Part shown: one piece after another, positions 26,801-34,605 of the stretch | How the letters are laid out: each line of letters begins with the position of its first letter | How positions within the stretch are numbered: position 1 is the first letter of the stretch | From: Candidatus Krumholzibacteriia bacterium | GTDB lineage: Bacteria > Krumholzibacteriota > Krumholzibacteriia > LZORAL124-64-63 | Length of the DNA stretch: 64,000 nt | Assembly (NCBI GenBank): GCA_016744705.1 | Contig: JADGDU010000011.1 | Coordinates: 1 to 64,000, forward strand | Direction of reading: 5' to 3' | Program-made: the position numbers and the translations under genes | Notes under the pieces: generated by a model | Told to the model about the DNA's origin: nothing | Seen by the model: the letters and a program-made list of their open reading frames with translations, nothing else | Databases searched by the model: none

Positions 26801-28271
26801 CCAATTGGATGGCGGGGCATCCCAGGATATTACTTTGGAGATGCAAACCACTCCACCCGACCTGGTGGCTTACCACGCTTCAGGATGGTACGCGCCAGTG
26901 GTACCCCGTCCGGCATTGGATGGAACTCCCGCTATGGTGGCCTTACCTGATACGTTGCATGGTTTCTCACCCAGCACCTATCTCAACATGGCCACTCGCA
27001 ATAACAGCCCCACTGGCTCGGGGGCCGTGAGTGCTTTGGTTAGCACAGATGGTGTCTTCCAGACCTCCCTGAGTTGGAATGGTGGCATCGGACCCTATAC
27101 CAATAGCCTGTTCAATTCAGGACTCACCCACACCATCACTGGTGGCCGGCATACCATCAACTATGAAGTGGATCATGGTGAAAATATTGAAGAATTAAGT
27201 GAGACAAACAACACTTATGGAGAGCAATATGTATGGTCGCCCATGGTGTTGGACAGTGGTGTGGAAGTGAGTCTGCCTCACCCACCAGGCCGGACAGCCG
27301 GTTGGGATTTGGTGGATGGCGGAGGCGGCTTGTATTTCAACAGCATCGGAGTTCGGATGCCACAGACCGGGTCGGTCTGGTGGCAGGCCGTGGCCGTCAT
27401 GCCCAGTGCTAACAACGATGTCGATGTGCGATTGCATCAAGCACTTGTAGGGGCCAAAAACGGTTTTGGACCCAATGTCGGAAGTTCGGCATGGGGTTTT
27501 GAGGCCAGTGATTTTGTACTGGTGGATTACAACCATGCAGCATACTTAGCTTATGATGCTGGTATTTTGGACTATGGCGGTTCCAGCTCGTTCCGAGTTG
27601 GGTATTACGGTTCAACTTATGAGGGAAATGACCCGGTTGGGCTTTTGGGAGAATGGAACCTGCCCTCTGGTGATATCGTGGCCCTGCATGAGGTTCAGCT
27701 GAGCCCCTCAGAAATTAATATCCAACTGGAAGAAACCTCCGGTGGTATTAACTGGGGCCTCTCTCTATATCCTGCCGGCGAAGAATTCCATACCAAGAGC
27801 GGAACCGTTCCTGGTGGGTTGGCATACTTCAACGGACCAGGTACAGGGGAAGAAATTAACGTGAACATCGTTGACGACGGTTATTACTGCATCGCGGTGT
27901 GGCGTGTCGCCTCTGCGGATATGGATATTGACGCTGGCTATAGGTTGCGCTTTGGCGATCCTTCTCTGGTGGATGCACCGGCGAATGTGCCATCGTACAC
28001 AGCCTTATCCTCAGCTTATCCCAACCCGTTCAACCCGCAGACAACCGTGGCCTTCAACTTGGCCGGGGATGGATTTGCCGAACTGGTGATCTATAACCTG
28101 CAGGGCGCGAAAGTGCGTACGTTGGTTTCCGAAAACCGCATTGCGGGGCGTCATGAAGTGGTGTGGAACGGCACCGACGATCGTGGCCAACGTGTGGCCA
28201 GCGGTGTCTTCATGGCCCGGCTGAAAGCCGGAGACAAAGTAGACATGAAAAAGTTGGTTTTGGTGAAATAG
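23877..28271 (+). CDS. Large secreted multidomain protein: HExxH metallopeptidase-like, CARDB repeats, FlgD-like C-terminus
   Basis: The 1464-aa exported protein has a signal peptide at 1-22. A carboxypeptidase-regulatory-like beta sandwich lies at about 180-260 (RVHGRFSYVREDG to AYGYYDVNI). A zinc-peptidase-like domain has HEYGH near 353-357 and NEGW near 398-400, consistent with the HExxH plus downstream Glu arrangement of gluzincins. A fibronectin-III-like unit lies at about 520-620. Two CARDB-like repeats at about 628-760 and 993-1120 have the DETNNRWG and SETNNTYG signatures. From about 1380 a FlgD-like C-terminal domain follows (YPNPFNPQTTVAFNL, VVWNGTDDRGQRVASGVF). The last is associated with secretion or surface attachment in FCB bacteria. 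Proteolysis is plausible but untested; the substrate is unknown. It follows the coiled-coil protein by 11 bases. Confidence 0.88.
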   Translation: MKLLKFFITAMLCFVWSASALADVAPPIKVKLMKGSDTPVEGEPFKGRLEITTGYPGEMTGFRFESDSWLTVNLDAPNAQTISQGDRLEIPFEVRPLTGSGELLFLFEVDGYTIRKNLDLSRAHALRMETQAPVKEVRGDFAPAPLHSLESVPVDDTEPLGMRGESDPDESAASSTNRTIRVHGRFSYVREDGTRIGADGINIRIYDEDVVSDDLLANVVTDAYGYYDVNINTDDGGETNPDLFVQFRASNSKVSVKDVTHEEIYTWKTGTWNNYSGSDLNVGSLEPGNEGEHPALHIQTDITRTWRWLLNHEGYNVDFVGAFWPDGATGAWYEPWSSEIHISVGREWNEATHSHEYGHHFLTNYSTTVNPDYCNGICDSPSGCGHCIWCQETDHDAFNEGWPNWLADLLTRSYAGDYGIPSDYTRSQENLDTCGSILDDPYLTEGFLGAVIRDIEDSSNDNHGEFPDQADVLSMGTNEIFDVVDFDEPTTPIGFLHAFKTRFPNQRENLWETARNSGYEIDLTAPGVVSNLTSPSHNTSGDSSDPTIDFTWTTAYDDASGIAGYGLYISSGGGAPSETVDIGDVNSYTTETLFPGVYYFTIKAVDRAGRWSSGYGTYGPVTIRSAEPTDLTYTQFSNWDYPLVPSDVNTNSASTSTVSDYLTGDTGSTYWNVTGRNVGEVSTGVGFQTRLYVDDVFRWWLSWGPVNGNTNFYGVNAGGVTVRGGRHVFEARYDATDQVAEDDETNNRWGHQFVWAPEFLIADEPVTASHPPALSAGYDGVVDGSVLWYNADGKSVGYTGWWSAATIRATDHADDYDVRLHELSTGAENGFAGNVAWSGRGAGYLDAVLVNRNLNSSNMDVGILNYGDDDSDYVVTKRISTEYSFGDSVTFTMGQDEYLMLREFNIPEAVSDFVSISVMTDPGGSPINVGWMNKDFEVGSLSSISNVAVTDAGGYARLDLVVPDPGFTCVVLWRNQLDGGASQDITLEMQTTPPDLVAYHASGWYAPVVPRPALDGTPAMVALPDTLHGFSPSTYLNMATRNNSPTGSGAVSALVSTDGVFQTSLSWNGGIGPYTNSLFNSGLTHTITGGRHTINYEVDHGENIEELSETNNTYGEQYVWSPMVLDSGVEVSLPHPPGRTAGWDLVDGGGGLYFNSIGVRMPQTGSVWWQAVAVMPSANNDVDVRLHQALVGAKNGFGPNVGSSAWGFEASDFVLVDYNHAAYLAYDAGILDYGGSSSFRVGYYGSTYEGNDPVGLLGEWNLPSGDIVALHEVQLSPSEINIQLEETSGGINWGLSLYPAGEEFHTKSGTVPGGLAYFNGPGTGEEINVNIVDDGYYCIAVWRVASADMDIDAGYRLRFGDPSLVDAPANVPSYTALSSAYPNPFNPQTTVAFNLAGDGFAELVIYNLQGAKVRTLVSENRIAGRHEVVWNGTDDRGQRVASGVFMARLKAGDKVDMKKLVLVK

Positions 28272-28295
28272 CTTTTCAGGTTTGCTGGTACATAT

Positions 28296-28329
28296 CCCCC
28301 CGGAGCTTCAGGCTTCGGGGGGTGTTTTT
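28296..28329 (+). terminator. Strong intrinsic terminator after the large secreted protein
   Basis: CCCCCCGGAGC pairs with GGCUUCGGGGGG in an 11-bp stem around a UUCAG loop, followed by TGTTTTTA. It lies 25 bases after the stop at 28271. Its T-run runs into the stop codon of the converging tcdA-like gene. Confidence 0.9.
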
Positions 28330-29071
28330 ATGTGAGCGGGTTGGTTTTTGGAGATTTTGAAACAATATCCTGAATCACCAGGCCAGATAAAAACATACCA
28401 AAGGTGGCGGTGACGTGTGCTGCCGATCCATTGACTGATTTTCTATACCCAGAGGAGTCATTGGTTTGTTCATTGGCCGGCAAAACCTCATCAGAGAAAA
28501 CCGTTTGAACTTCCTCTTCAAAGCCTTTCCGCCGTAAGCGCCTTCGCAGTGCCTTGGCCAGTGAGCAGCCATGGATCTTCCACAATGAGCCCAGCTGAAT
28601 TCGGGTGGGGTCCAATTTACAGGCAGCCCCCATGGATGAATACAATTGGACCCCACTGGCATGGGCCTGGCAGATGAGTTCTGCTTTACATGAGATGCTG
28701 TCGATGCAATCGAGGATGTAGTCATATTGCTGAAGATTGAAACTGGCGGCAGTGGCTGGTTCGTAAATCTCTTTTAAGGCGATGATGGATGCGTTGGGGT
28801 TCAACAATTCAAGCCGTTTTTTCAGCTCGTCCACTTTTGGTTGCCCCACATTGTGGCACGTGGCCTGGAGTTGCCGGTTCACATTGGTGGGGCCCACATT
28901 GTCCCGATCCACGATGGTGAGGGATTCGATTCCTGAACGCACCAGGGCGTCGGCGGCCCAACTGCCCACCCCGCCAACACCGAAAACGATGACTTTGCTT
29001 TGGTTGAGTTTCTGGATGGCCGTTGTGCCAGTGAGCATTTCCAGGCGTTTAAAAATGGGATCGATGGTCAT
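28328..29071 (-). CDS. tcdA: tRNA threonylcarbamoyladenosine dehydratase-like E1 enzyme (TcdA/ThiF family)
   Basis: The 247-aa protein starts with GGAG five bases upstream of the ATG at 29071. It shows the E1-like Rossmann nucleotide site (VIVFGVGGVGSWAADALVRSG) and the ATP-binding Arg in TNVNRQLQATCHNVG. It also has DYILDCIDSISCKAELI and SSMGAACKLDPTRIQLG, typical of the TcdA/CsdL branch rather than MoeB or ThiF, which keep zinc cysteines absent here. TcdA uses ATP to cyclise N6-threonylcarbamoyladenosine at position 37 of ANN-decoding tRNAs. Length is close to the E. coli protein (268). No sulfur-transfer partner is adjacent. Confidence 0.87.
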   Translation of the reverse strand: MTIDPIFKRLEMLTGTTAIQKLNQSKVIVFGVGGVGSWAADALVRSGIESLTIVDRDNVGPTNVNRQLQATCHNVGQPKVDELKKRLELLNPNASIIALKEIYEPATAASFNLQQYDYILDCIDSISCKAELICQAHASGVQLYSSMGAACKLDPTRIQLGSLWKIHGCSLAKALRRRLRRKGFEEEVQTVFSDEVLPANEQTNDSSGYRKSVNGSAAHVTATFGMFLSGLVIQDIVSKSPKTNPLT

Positions 29072-29187
29072 GGTTGCTCCGTGGTGGATGGTTTAGAGCT
29101 TGTAAAGTTGCTTGAATCATCGGCCTTTGTCTAGCCCCAGAGGGAATAAAATCTGAAGATAAAAGAAAAAATAATATTTTGGGGAGA

Positions 29188-29278
29188 TTCTCCAGGTTCC
29201 CAAACAGTTAATACAAGAGGCAAGCGGTCCCAATTAAGGGAACGCAGGATCTTTTCTCACATGCAATGAAATCTGGAG
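29188..29278 (+). promoter_or_regulatory. Candidate structured leader with alternative pairing to the Shine-Dalgarno
   Basis: CTCCAG at 29190-29195 can pair locally with GGAG in GGGGAGATT just upstream (29181-29187). It can also pair with CTGGAG at 29273-29278, which contains the ribosome binding site of the gene starting at 29285. Between them GTTCCC (29196-29201) is complementary to GGGAAC (29238-29243). This mutually exclusive pairing is what a leader switch would need. Seen only by eye; no known class is assigned. Confidence 0.35.
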
Positions 29279-29284
29279 TACAAA

Positions 29285-29866
29285 ATGAAACAAATTACTA
29301 TCGCTGCCTTGCTTATGATGATGGCCACTTCCGCCATAGCCATTCTGGACCCCGCCCCTGATACGATTGGCATCTATCTGGAGGCCGAAGCAGAAACCAT
29401 GTGCGTGGAGGGCTTGGTGGATGGAGATACGGATTTCACCTTTTACATGGTCCTGACCAATCCGACATTTGATGCCATGCAGACCTTATGGGCTGCGTAT
29501 CATTTTGAAGGAGCGGCCAACGTAACGGGCGCTGTTTTGGGGCATGCTGAAGGCACTGATTCAGGTACTACTGGGTCTCATTTTGTGGAGTATGACACTC
29601 CGGTGCCCGCCAGTGCCAGTATGTTGTTGATGACTCTTTCGGCAACTTACTATGATTATGAATATGGGCCTGCGGTTTTGGAGCTGCATAACCATCCTTT
29701 GGGGGCCAAAACTGCTAATGCTCCTCATGTTATTGGTGGCGGGGGAGAATTTGTTGAGCTTAATCTCACTTATGAGGCGGGCGCTACGATTCGCATCAAT
29801 GCAGATTGTGGGCCGGTGGCCAATGAAAGCCTCTCCATAGACGGCATCAAAAGCCTGTACCGGTAG
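29285..29866 (+). CDS. Small secreted hypothetical protein with C-terminal IKSLYR tail
   Basis: The 193-aa product has a signal peptide (MKQITIAALLMMMATSAIA) and then a beta-rich body starting ILDPAPDTIGIYLE. Two cysteines (CVEG near 41 and DCGP near 177) could form a disulfide. The end, ESLSIDGIKSLYR, resembles the short W/I-x-x-(I/V)-K-x-LYR tails I associate with small secreted proteins of FCB-like candidate phyla, but that link is from memory and not verified. A GGAG site seven bases before the ATG defines the start. The function is unknown. The gene is isolated, preceded by a candidate structured leader and followed by a long perfect inverted repeat. Confidence 0.75.
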   Translation: MKQITIAALLMMMATSAIAILDPAPDTIGIYLEAEAETMCVEGLVDGDTDFTFYMVLTNPTFDAMQTLWAAYHFEGAANVTGAVLGHAEGTDSGTTGSHFVEYDTPVPASASMLLMTLSATYYDYEYGPAVLELHNHPLGAKTANAPHVIGGGGEFVELNLTYEAGATIRINADCGPVANESLSIDGIKSLYR

Positions 29867-29891
29867 GTTGTGCCTTTAAGATTGTGTCGGT

Positions 29892-29933
29892 CTCGAACCC
29901 GCTTTGCCGTATCCTACGCAAAGCGGGTTCGAG
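29892..29933 (+). repeat. Perfect 16-bp inverted repeat
   Basis: CTCGAACCCGCTTTGC (29892-29907) and its exact reverse complement (29918-29933) enclose ten bases. It begins 25 bases after the stop of the small secreted protein and has no following T-run. A U-independent terminator, an mRNA-stabilising hairpin or a mobile-repeat remnant are all possible. Confidence 0.85.
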
Positions 29934-30067
29934 CCACGTTAATAGACAGACAAAAATTCAGAGGCACAACCTTCATCCTCCCCAAAGCTTGGCACTTCAC
30001 CTATACTAGTCTCAAACAAAAGCCATTTCATCCCCTATGGGGATATGACTATAAAAAGGAGACAACT

Positions 30068-31828
30068 TTGCGCTTCCTCACCCTGGCCCTAGGCTTTCTC
30101 TGTTTGCTGGCCACCCCTTCCATTGCCACAGTATCCACAGACATCACTCTGGATATCCCCGATGGCCAATTGGGCGCAACCCTACTTCTTCCCGAAGGCG
30201 AAGGCCCCTGGCCGGTGGTCCTTATTCTGGCAGGCTCCGGCCCGGTGGATCGAGACGGAAACCTCACCAACATTCCGGGTAAAAATAACAGCCTGCGCCA
30301 ACTGGCGGAGGGTCTTGCCATGCAAGGCGTGGCCAGTCTGCGCGCCGATAAGCGTGGGGTGGGCGGTAGCGTTTCTGCGGGATTGTCGGAAACAAATCTG
30401 CGCTTCACCCACTTCATCAACGATGCCGTGGAGTGGACATTATTACTACAGGGCGACAACCGATTTTCTTCCGTGAGCATTGCCGGCCATAGCCAGGGAT
30501 CTCAAGTGGGAATGAGCGCGGTCTGGTTGGCTGGGGCCGATGGTTTTGTTTCTCTGGCGGGGCCTGGACGTCCCATTTTGGAAGTCTTGGAGGACCAGTT
30601 GCACGACAGCCTGAATATCCGGTCCCGGGTTTCAGCCAGGGCTGTTATGGACGAGCTGGCAGCTGGCCGACAGGTGGATGATCCCCCTTCGGATATGAGC
30701 ATCATTTTTCGCCCTTCCATACAGCAATTTCTCATCTCTTGGCAGCGCCAGAACCCTCAACTGGAATTGGCTCGCCTCTCCTGTCCCGTATCAATTATCC
30801 AGGGCCAAAATGACCTTCAGGTCAGCGAAGAGGACGCACGCCTGTTGTATAAGGCCCAGCCCAACGCCAACCTTTTGCTGCTGCCCGGCATCAGCCATCT
30901 TTTCAAATTCCTTGAGAACGACAACCCCGTGGTGCATCAAATGGCCTTGGCCCAGCCGGACTTGGTTTTCAGCCAGGAAGCCATTGACGAGGTGGTGGCT
31001 CTGACTGCCAGAGCAGACACTTTCCATCAAACCTGGAATGCGGCTCTGGACCGTGTGGAAAAATTCAATGCCGATGGTTGGGGTGGCATTCCTTCTGGAG
31101 ATTATGGCTTGCTGGATGATTACGCCCTGCAGCCTCTGGATTCCCGGATTTCAAGCTGGGCGCTTAACCGTGAGAAAGAGACCCATGGTTATCTGTTCGG
31201 TTTAGCCGAAGGTGGGTACGCCAAGGAAGGTAGGCTGATTACTGGTGGCGACTACGATTGCGTCAGTTTTATGTACCGGTGCACAGAATTGGCAAGGGCC
31301 ACCAGCAAGCGAGAGAATTATTCCTGGGCCTTGCGCACCCGTTTTGCGGGGGCCGACGTCGATTTGGTGGTGGGCCCGGACGGGCGGGTAGATTATGACC
31401 GTCCTGAGCATCTGGACTTCAGTCTGGATATGATCAGGTCAGGGATTTGGGGGCGGGATGCCAGCGCAGAAGTGGGCGTGGCTGTCGATGATGCCCTGGG
31501 AACTTCACGTTACCCAGCCAATAGTTTTGCCTGGATTCCGGCTGACGTCATTGATTATTCCCTGTTGAAGGCAGGGGATATTATTTGGTTTGTTCTTAAT
31601 TCTGAGGATATAAAAGCCCGTGCCTTGCGGGATGATTATGGGATCGTTGTGGGGCATCTGGGAGTGATGGCCAAATGTGGAGAGAGCGAGAAACTGTGCT
31701 TGTTTCATGCGGCCAGTAGCGACCTTTCCGGTCAATACGAAGGCGGGCAGGTTGTCTCCGTTGATTTGGCGGTTTATTTGGAGAGGGTAGGGCGTTACGC
31801 CGGGGTTTTTGTGACTCGGATGGAATGA
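30068..31828 (+). CDS. Secreted alpha/beta hydrolase fused to a DUF1460-like (NlpC/P60-type) domain
   Basis: The start is a TTG at 30068, set by AAGGAG six bases upstream and by the signal peptide that begins there (RFLTLALGFLCLLATPSIA). The 586-aa product has two parts. Residues about 25-330 are an alpha/beta hydrolase: LILAGSGPVDRDGN as oxyanion loop, GHSQGSQVG with the nucleophilic Ser, IIQGQNDLQV with the acid, and PGISHLF with the His. Residues about 390-586 resemble DUF1460 of the NlpC/P60 superfamily: GGDYDCVSFMYRCTELA with the likely catalytic Cys, and VVGHLGVM and LFHAASSD with the likely His. DUF1460 proteins are predicted amidases acting on peptidoglycan peptides. The fusion suggests an envelope enzyme with an esterase and a peptidase activity. 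It is monocistronic as far as visible. Confidence 0.83.
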   Translation: MRFLTLALGFLCLLATPSIATVSTDITLDIPDGQLGATLLLPEGEGPWPVVLILAGSGPVDRDGNLTNIPGKNNSLRQLAEGLAMQGVASLRADKRGVGGSVSAGLSETNLRFTHFINDAVEWTLLLQGDNRFSSVSIAGHSQGSQVGMSAVWLAGADGFVSLAGPGRPILEVLEDQLHDSLNIRSRVSARAVMDELAAGRQVDDPPSDMSIIFRPSIQQFLISWQRQNPQLELARLSCPVSIIQGQNDLQVSEEDARLLYKAQPNANLLLLPGISHLFKFLENDNPVVHQMALAQPDLVFSQEAIDEVVALTARADTFHQTWNAALDRVEKFNADGWGGIPSGDYGLLDDYALQPLDSRISSWALNREKETHGYLFGLAEGGYAKEGRLITGGDYDCVSFMYRCTELARATSKRENYSWALRTRFAGADVDLVVGPDGRVDYDRPEHLDFSLDMIRSGIWGRDASAEVGVAVDDALGTSRYPANSFAWIPADVIDYSLLKAGDIIWFVLNSEDIKARALRDDYGIVVGHLGVMAKCGESEKLCLFHAASSDLSGQYEGGQVVSVDLAVYLERVGRYAGVFVTRME

Positions 31829-31878
31829 GACTTCCAGTCAGATATGGACACCCCCATCCCGTTTGATACATTGAAGAC

Positions 31879-32952
31879 ATGAAACAACGATTCTTCCAAA
31901 ACCTATACCTCCTGGCCAACCGATCCCATGCCAGAGGAAGACTGGGCACCAACGGGGCCATCAGGCTGCGTCTATGCATTCTGCGTCGAGCCAGCCTCCG
32001 GAAAATCCTCAATTTCTTTTCCATCAAAATCCAAAAAAAACTGAAGGTGCAAAGGGTTTGGGGATTGCCGTATCGCTACAAGGTGGACCCGACCAATGTC
32101 TGCCAATTGCACTGCCCCCTCTGCCCCACCGGTTTGAAACACGATTTCAGATCCAAGGGCTTTCTCGATGAATCGAAATATAAAAACTTCGTTGATCAAA
32201 TCGCTGGCTCTGCCATCATGCTGGATTTGTTTGGTTGGGGGGAGCCGGTGTTGCACCCACAGATCGCCAGCATCATTAGCTACGCTTCCCAGCAGGGTGT
32301 TTTTGTCCGGCTCAGCACCACCTTGCACGGCATGGGGTCAATGGGATTGGAAAAACTTGTGGGGTCAGGGTTGGACGCGATGATCGTGGCCGTTGATGGG
32401 AGTGATGATGCCACCCACCAGAAAATCCGTGCCGGTGGAGACCTCAGCCAGGTGCTTGATTCTTTGAAGGAGTTGGTGGAGCTCAAGCAGGCTATGGGAA
32501 AACGCTTGCCGCATATCACCGTACGCATGCTGGTGAACCGGACTAATGAGCATCAAATTTCTGCGGTCAAAACCATGGTCCAGGATTTGGGGGTGGATGC
32601 CTTCACGGTGGGCTCAGTGGCCATCAACACTCAAGACGCCAGCCAGGCGGAAGAGTGGTTGCCAAAGGAGTCCAGGATTTCGGCCTATGCCGGGACTCTG
32701 AAAAATCAAGGGTCCTGCGAAGACCTCTGGGAAGCCATGGTCGTCAATTGGGAAGGGGGCGTGGCTCCTTGTTGCTGGGAATATCACCATGAGAATGATG
32801 TTGGCAATGCTTTTGAGAAACCGGTTTCTGAAATCTGGAATGGGCCGGCGATGCTTGAGGCCAGAAGGATTGTCAGTGGCCGCGCTGTCGTTGGCCACAA
32901 GGTAAGCAGCGTTTGTCAGAGGTGTCAGGGGGCCCCTAATTATTTAGAATAA
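31879..32952 (+). CDS. Radical SAM protein with SPASM-like C-terminus
   Basis: The 357-aa protein has the radical SAM cluster as CQLHCPLC (Cys75, Cys79, Cys82, CxxxCxxC). LDLFGWGEPVLHP (GGE-like motif) and a partial TIM barrel follow. The C-terminal part has APCCWEYHHENDVGN and VCQRCQG, the cysteine pattern of a SPASM/twitch auxiliary Fe-S domain. Such enzymes modify peptides or proteins, or act on metabolites; the substrate is not evident and no precursor peptide gene was seen nearby. The first 60 residues are basic and hydrophobic (LRKILNFFSIKIQKKLKV) and could attach the protein to the membrane. It starts 50 bases after the hydrolase-DUF1460 gene and may share its transcript. Confidence 0.87.
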   Translation: MKQRFFQNLYLLANRSHARGRLGTNGAIRLRLCILRRASLRKILNFFSIKIQKKLKVQRVWGLPYRYKVDPTNVCQLHCPLCPTGLKHDFRSKGFLDESKYKNFVDQIAGSAIMLDLFGWGEPVLHPQIASIISYASQQGVFVRLSTTLHGMGSMGLEKLVGSGLDAMIVAVDGSDDATHQKIRAGGDLSQVLDSLKELVELKQAMGKRLPHITVRMLVNRTNEHQISAVKTMVQDLGVDAFTVGSVAINTQDASQAEEWLPKESRISAYAGTLKNQGSCEDLWEAMVVNWEGGVAPCCWEYHHENDVGNAFEKPVSEIWNGPAMLEARRIVSGRAVVGHKVSSVCQRCQGAPNYLE

Positions 32953-33054
32953 TTCGACCGCCAGCGGTTTTCGTTTCACCAAGTGGTAAACTTTCGGAAT
33001 GTAGTAAAGTCGGCCAACTCTGCTTTGGTCAGTTCTTTGAACCTATGCCTGAAA

Positions 33055-33083
33055 TTGACAAAATAGAACGTCCGTGCTATTCT
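33055..33083 (+). promoter_or_regulatory. Sigma-70-like promoter for the tetR-type gene
   Basis: TTGACA (33055-33060), a 17-base spacer and TATTCT (33078-33083) lie 37 bases before the ATG at 33120. It is a full -35 match and a four-of-six -10. Confidence 0.55.
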
Positions 33084-33119
33084 TGTCTCATCATAAGAAC
33101 CACCCATTGAAGGATTGCC

Positions 33120-33713
33120 ATGACCAAAGGCCACGAAACGCGTTCTGCCATTCTCAACCATGCCATTGATCTGTGCAGTGAGGTGGGGCTGCAGGGGTTG
33201 ACCATCGGGGAGTTGGCCCAAAAAGCGGGGATGTCCAAGAGCGGGTTATTTGCTCACTTTCAATCCAAAGAAAATCTGCAATGTGAAGTGCTGGATGCCG
33301 CAGCCAACCAGTTCACTAAGTCCATTCTCACGCCGGCCTTCAGAGAGCCTCGCGGCTTGAACCGCATAGAGGCCATGTTTAACAACTGGGTGCAATGGGG
33401 CGAGGTTAAACTGCCCGGTGGCTGTCCGTTCATTGCGGCCGCCAGTGAGTTTGATGACCGACCCGGCCAGGTGCGGGACAGACTTGTGGAGCACATTAGC
33501 AATATGCTGGCCATGGTTGCCCGTGCAGCACGGTTCAGTGTGGATGAAGGTCATTTTCGGCCAGATCTGGACACCGAACAGTATGCTTTTGAATACTGGG
33601 GCATCATTCTGGGGCACCACAACTACTTCAGGCTTTTAAACCGCGAAGATGCGGACCACCGGACCCGAAAAGCCTTTGAAGGTCTCATCGCACGTTCCAA
33701 GAATCGCATTTAG
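33120..33713 (+). CDS. TetR-family transcriptional regulator
   Basis: The 197-aa protein has an N-terminal DNA-binding domain (residues 5-55) with the helix-turn-helix IGELAQKAGMSKSGLFAHF followed by QSKENL, the TetR signature. The C-terminal ligand-binding part is helical and contains GGCPFIAAASEFDDRPG, a motif seen in the AcuR/YcdC-like TetR subgroup with a C-terminal TetR_C_33-like domain. The ligand is unknown. It starts downstream of a clear sigma-70 promoter and probably represses itself and the alpha/beta hydrolase gene 31 bases downstream, a common repressor-hydrolase pairing. No palindrome convincing enough to name as operator was found. Confidence 0.92.
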   Translation: MTKGHETRSAILNHAIDLCSEVGLQGLTIGELAQKAGMSKSGLFAHFQSKENLQCEVLDAAANQFTKSILTPAFREPRGLNRIEAMFNNWVQWGEVKLPGGCPFIAAASEFDDRPGQVRDRLVEHISNMLAMVARAARFSVDEGHFRPDLDTEQYAFEYWGIILGHHNYFRLLNREDADHRTRKAFEGLIARSKNRI

Positions 33714-33744
33714 AGAAACAGAAGAAACCGTTCCGAGGAAAGTC

Positions 33745-34605
33745 ATGGCTAGTAAAAATACGATCGTTCGTTTTATTCGTGGAGTGGCTCCAGCCGCTTC
33801 TGTGCTGACCCCGCCATTGGCTGGTCGATGGTTGGCCACTTTATTTTGCACTCCACAACGGCGACCGCCTTTGTCACGTGAACTGAAGTGGCTTGAAGGA
33901 TCTACCCGTTCGGCGGTTTCATACCAGAAGAATTACAACTTACCGATCTGGACCTGGGGTGAAGGCCCAACGGTTCTTTTGGTGCATGGATGGAGTGGTC
34001 GTGGCAGTCAAATGGCAGGTATGGCTCATTCGTTGGTTGAGGCCGGTTTCAAAGTTGTGGCTTTTGATTTGCCCGGGCATGGCGATGCCGATGGCAAACT
34101 GTCGGCTCTTCCCATGTTTGCCAAGGCCATCAGGTTGGTTGCCGATCAGGTGGGACCTTTGCACGGAATCATTGCCCACTCCTTGGGAACTACGGGAGTG
34201 TCCCTGGCTTTGGCTGGCGGGCTGAGTGTGGAAAAAGTTGTGTATATGGCTCCTCCTGAGAATATGCCTATTTATTTGCAGCGAACTGGAAAGTTGCTTG
34301 GCTTTCGCCCGGGCATTGCGGCCAGGGCGCAGAAGCATTTGGAGACTCTCTATGGTCTTCCGCTTAAGTCAGCAAGAGCCACAACGTTTGGCCCAGCCAT
34401 GAGCGCTTCTTTGTTGGTCATACATGATGACACCGACACCGATGTGCTCCTGGAAGAAGGGAAACTGGTGGCACGGCATTGGCCTGGAGCAGAGTTGATT
34501 GTCACGCATGGCCATGGTCACAACCGGCTTGTTCGAATGCCTGAGACGGTAGAAATTGCGGTGGGTTTTCTGAATCGGGAAAAGGAAAAAAGCGAAGCTG
34601 GTTGA
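33745..34605 (+). CDS. Alpha/beta hydrolase
   Basis: The ATG at 33745 is preceded by GAGGAA at five bases. The 286-aa protein carries VLLVHGWSGRGSQM (oxyanion hole), VVAFDLPGHGDADG, IIAHSLGTTGVSLA (nucleophile elbow with Ser), LLVIHDDTDTDV (acid) and THGHGHNRLV (catalytic His). These are the ordered motifs of the esterase/lipase-type alpha/beta hydrolase fold. A basic, hydrophobic N-terminal stretch (residues 5-30) could sit on the membrane. It lies 31 bases after the TetR-type regulator, so it is probably the gene controlled by that regulator. The substrate is unknown; a small ester or thioester is a guess. Confidence 0.88.
   Translation: MASKNTIVRFIRGVAPAASVLTPPLAGRWLATLFCTPQRRPPLSRELKWLEGSTRSAVSYQKNYNLPIWTWGEGPTVLLVHGWSGRGSQMAGMAHSLVEAGFKVVAFDLPGHGDADGKLSALPMFAKAIRLVADQVGPLHGIIAHSLGTTGVSLALAGGLSVEKVVYMAPPENMPIYLQRTGKLLGFRPGIAARAQKHLETLYGLPLKSARATTFGPAMSASLLVIHDDTDTDVLLEEGKLVARHWPGAELIVTHGHGHNRLVRMPETVEIAVGFLNREKEKSEAG

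Noticed and set aside
29188..29284. Cyclic-di-GMP-I riboswitch
   Set aside because: Only the words GGCAA and ACGCA agree; the GAAA tetraloop and the third helix could not be placed, so no class is assigned.
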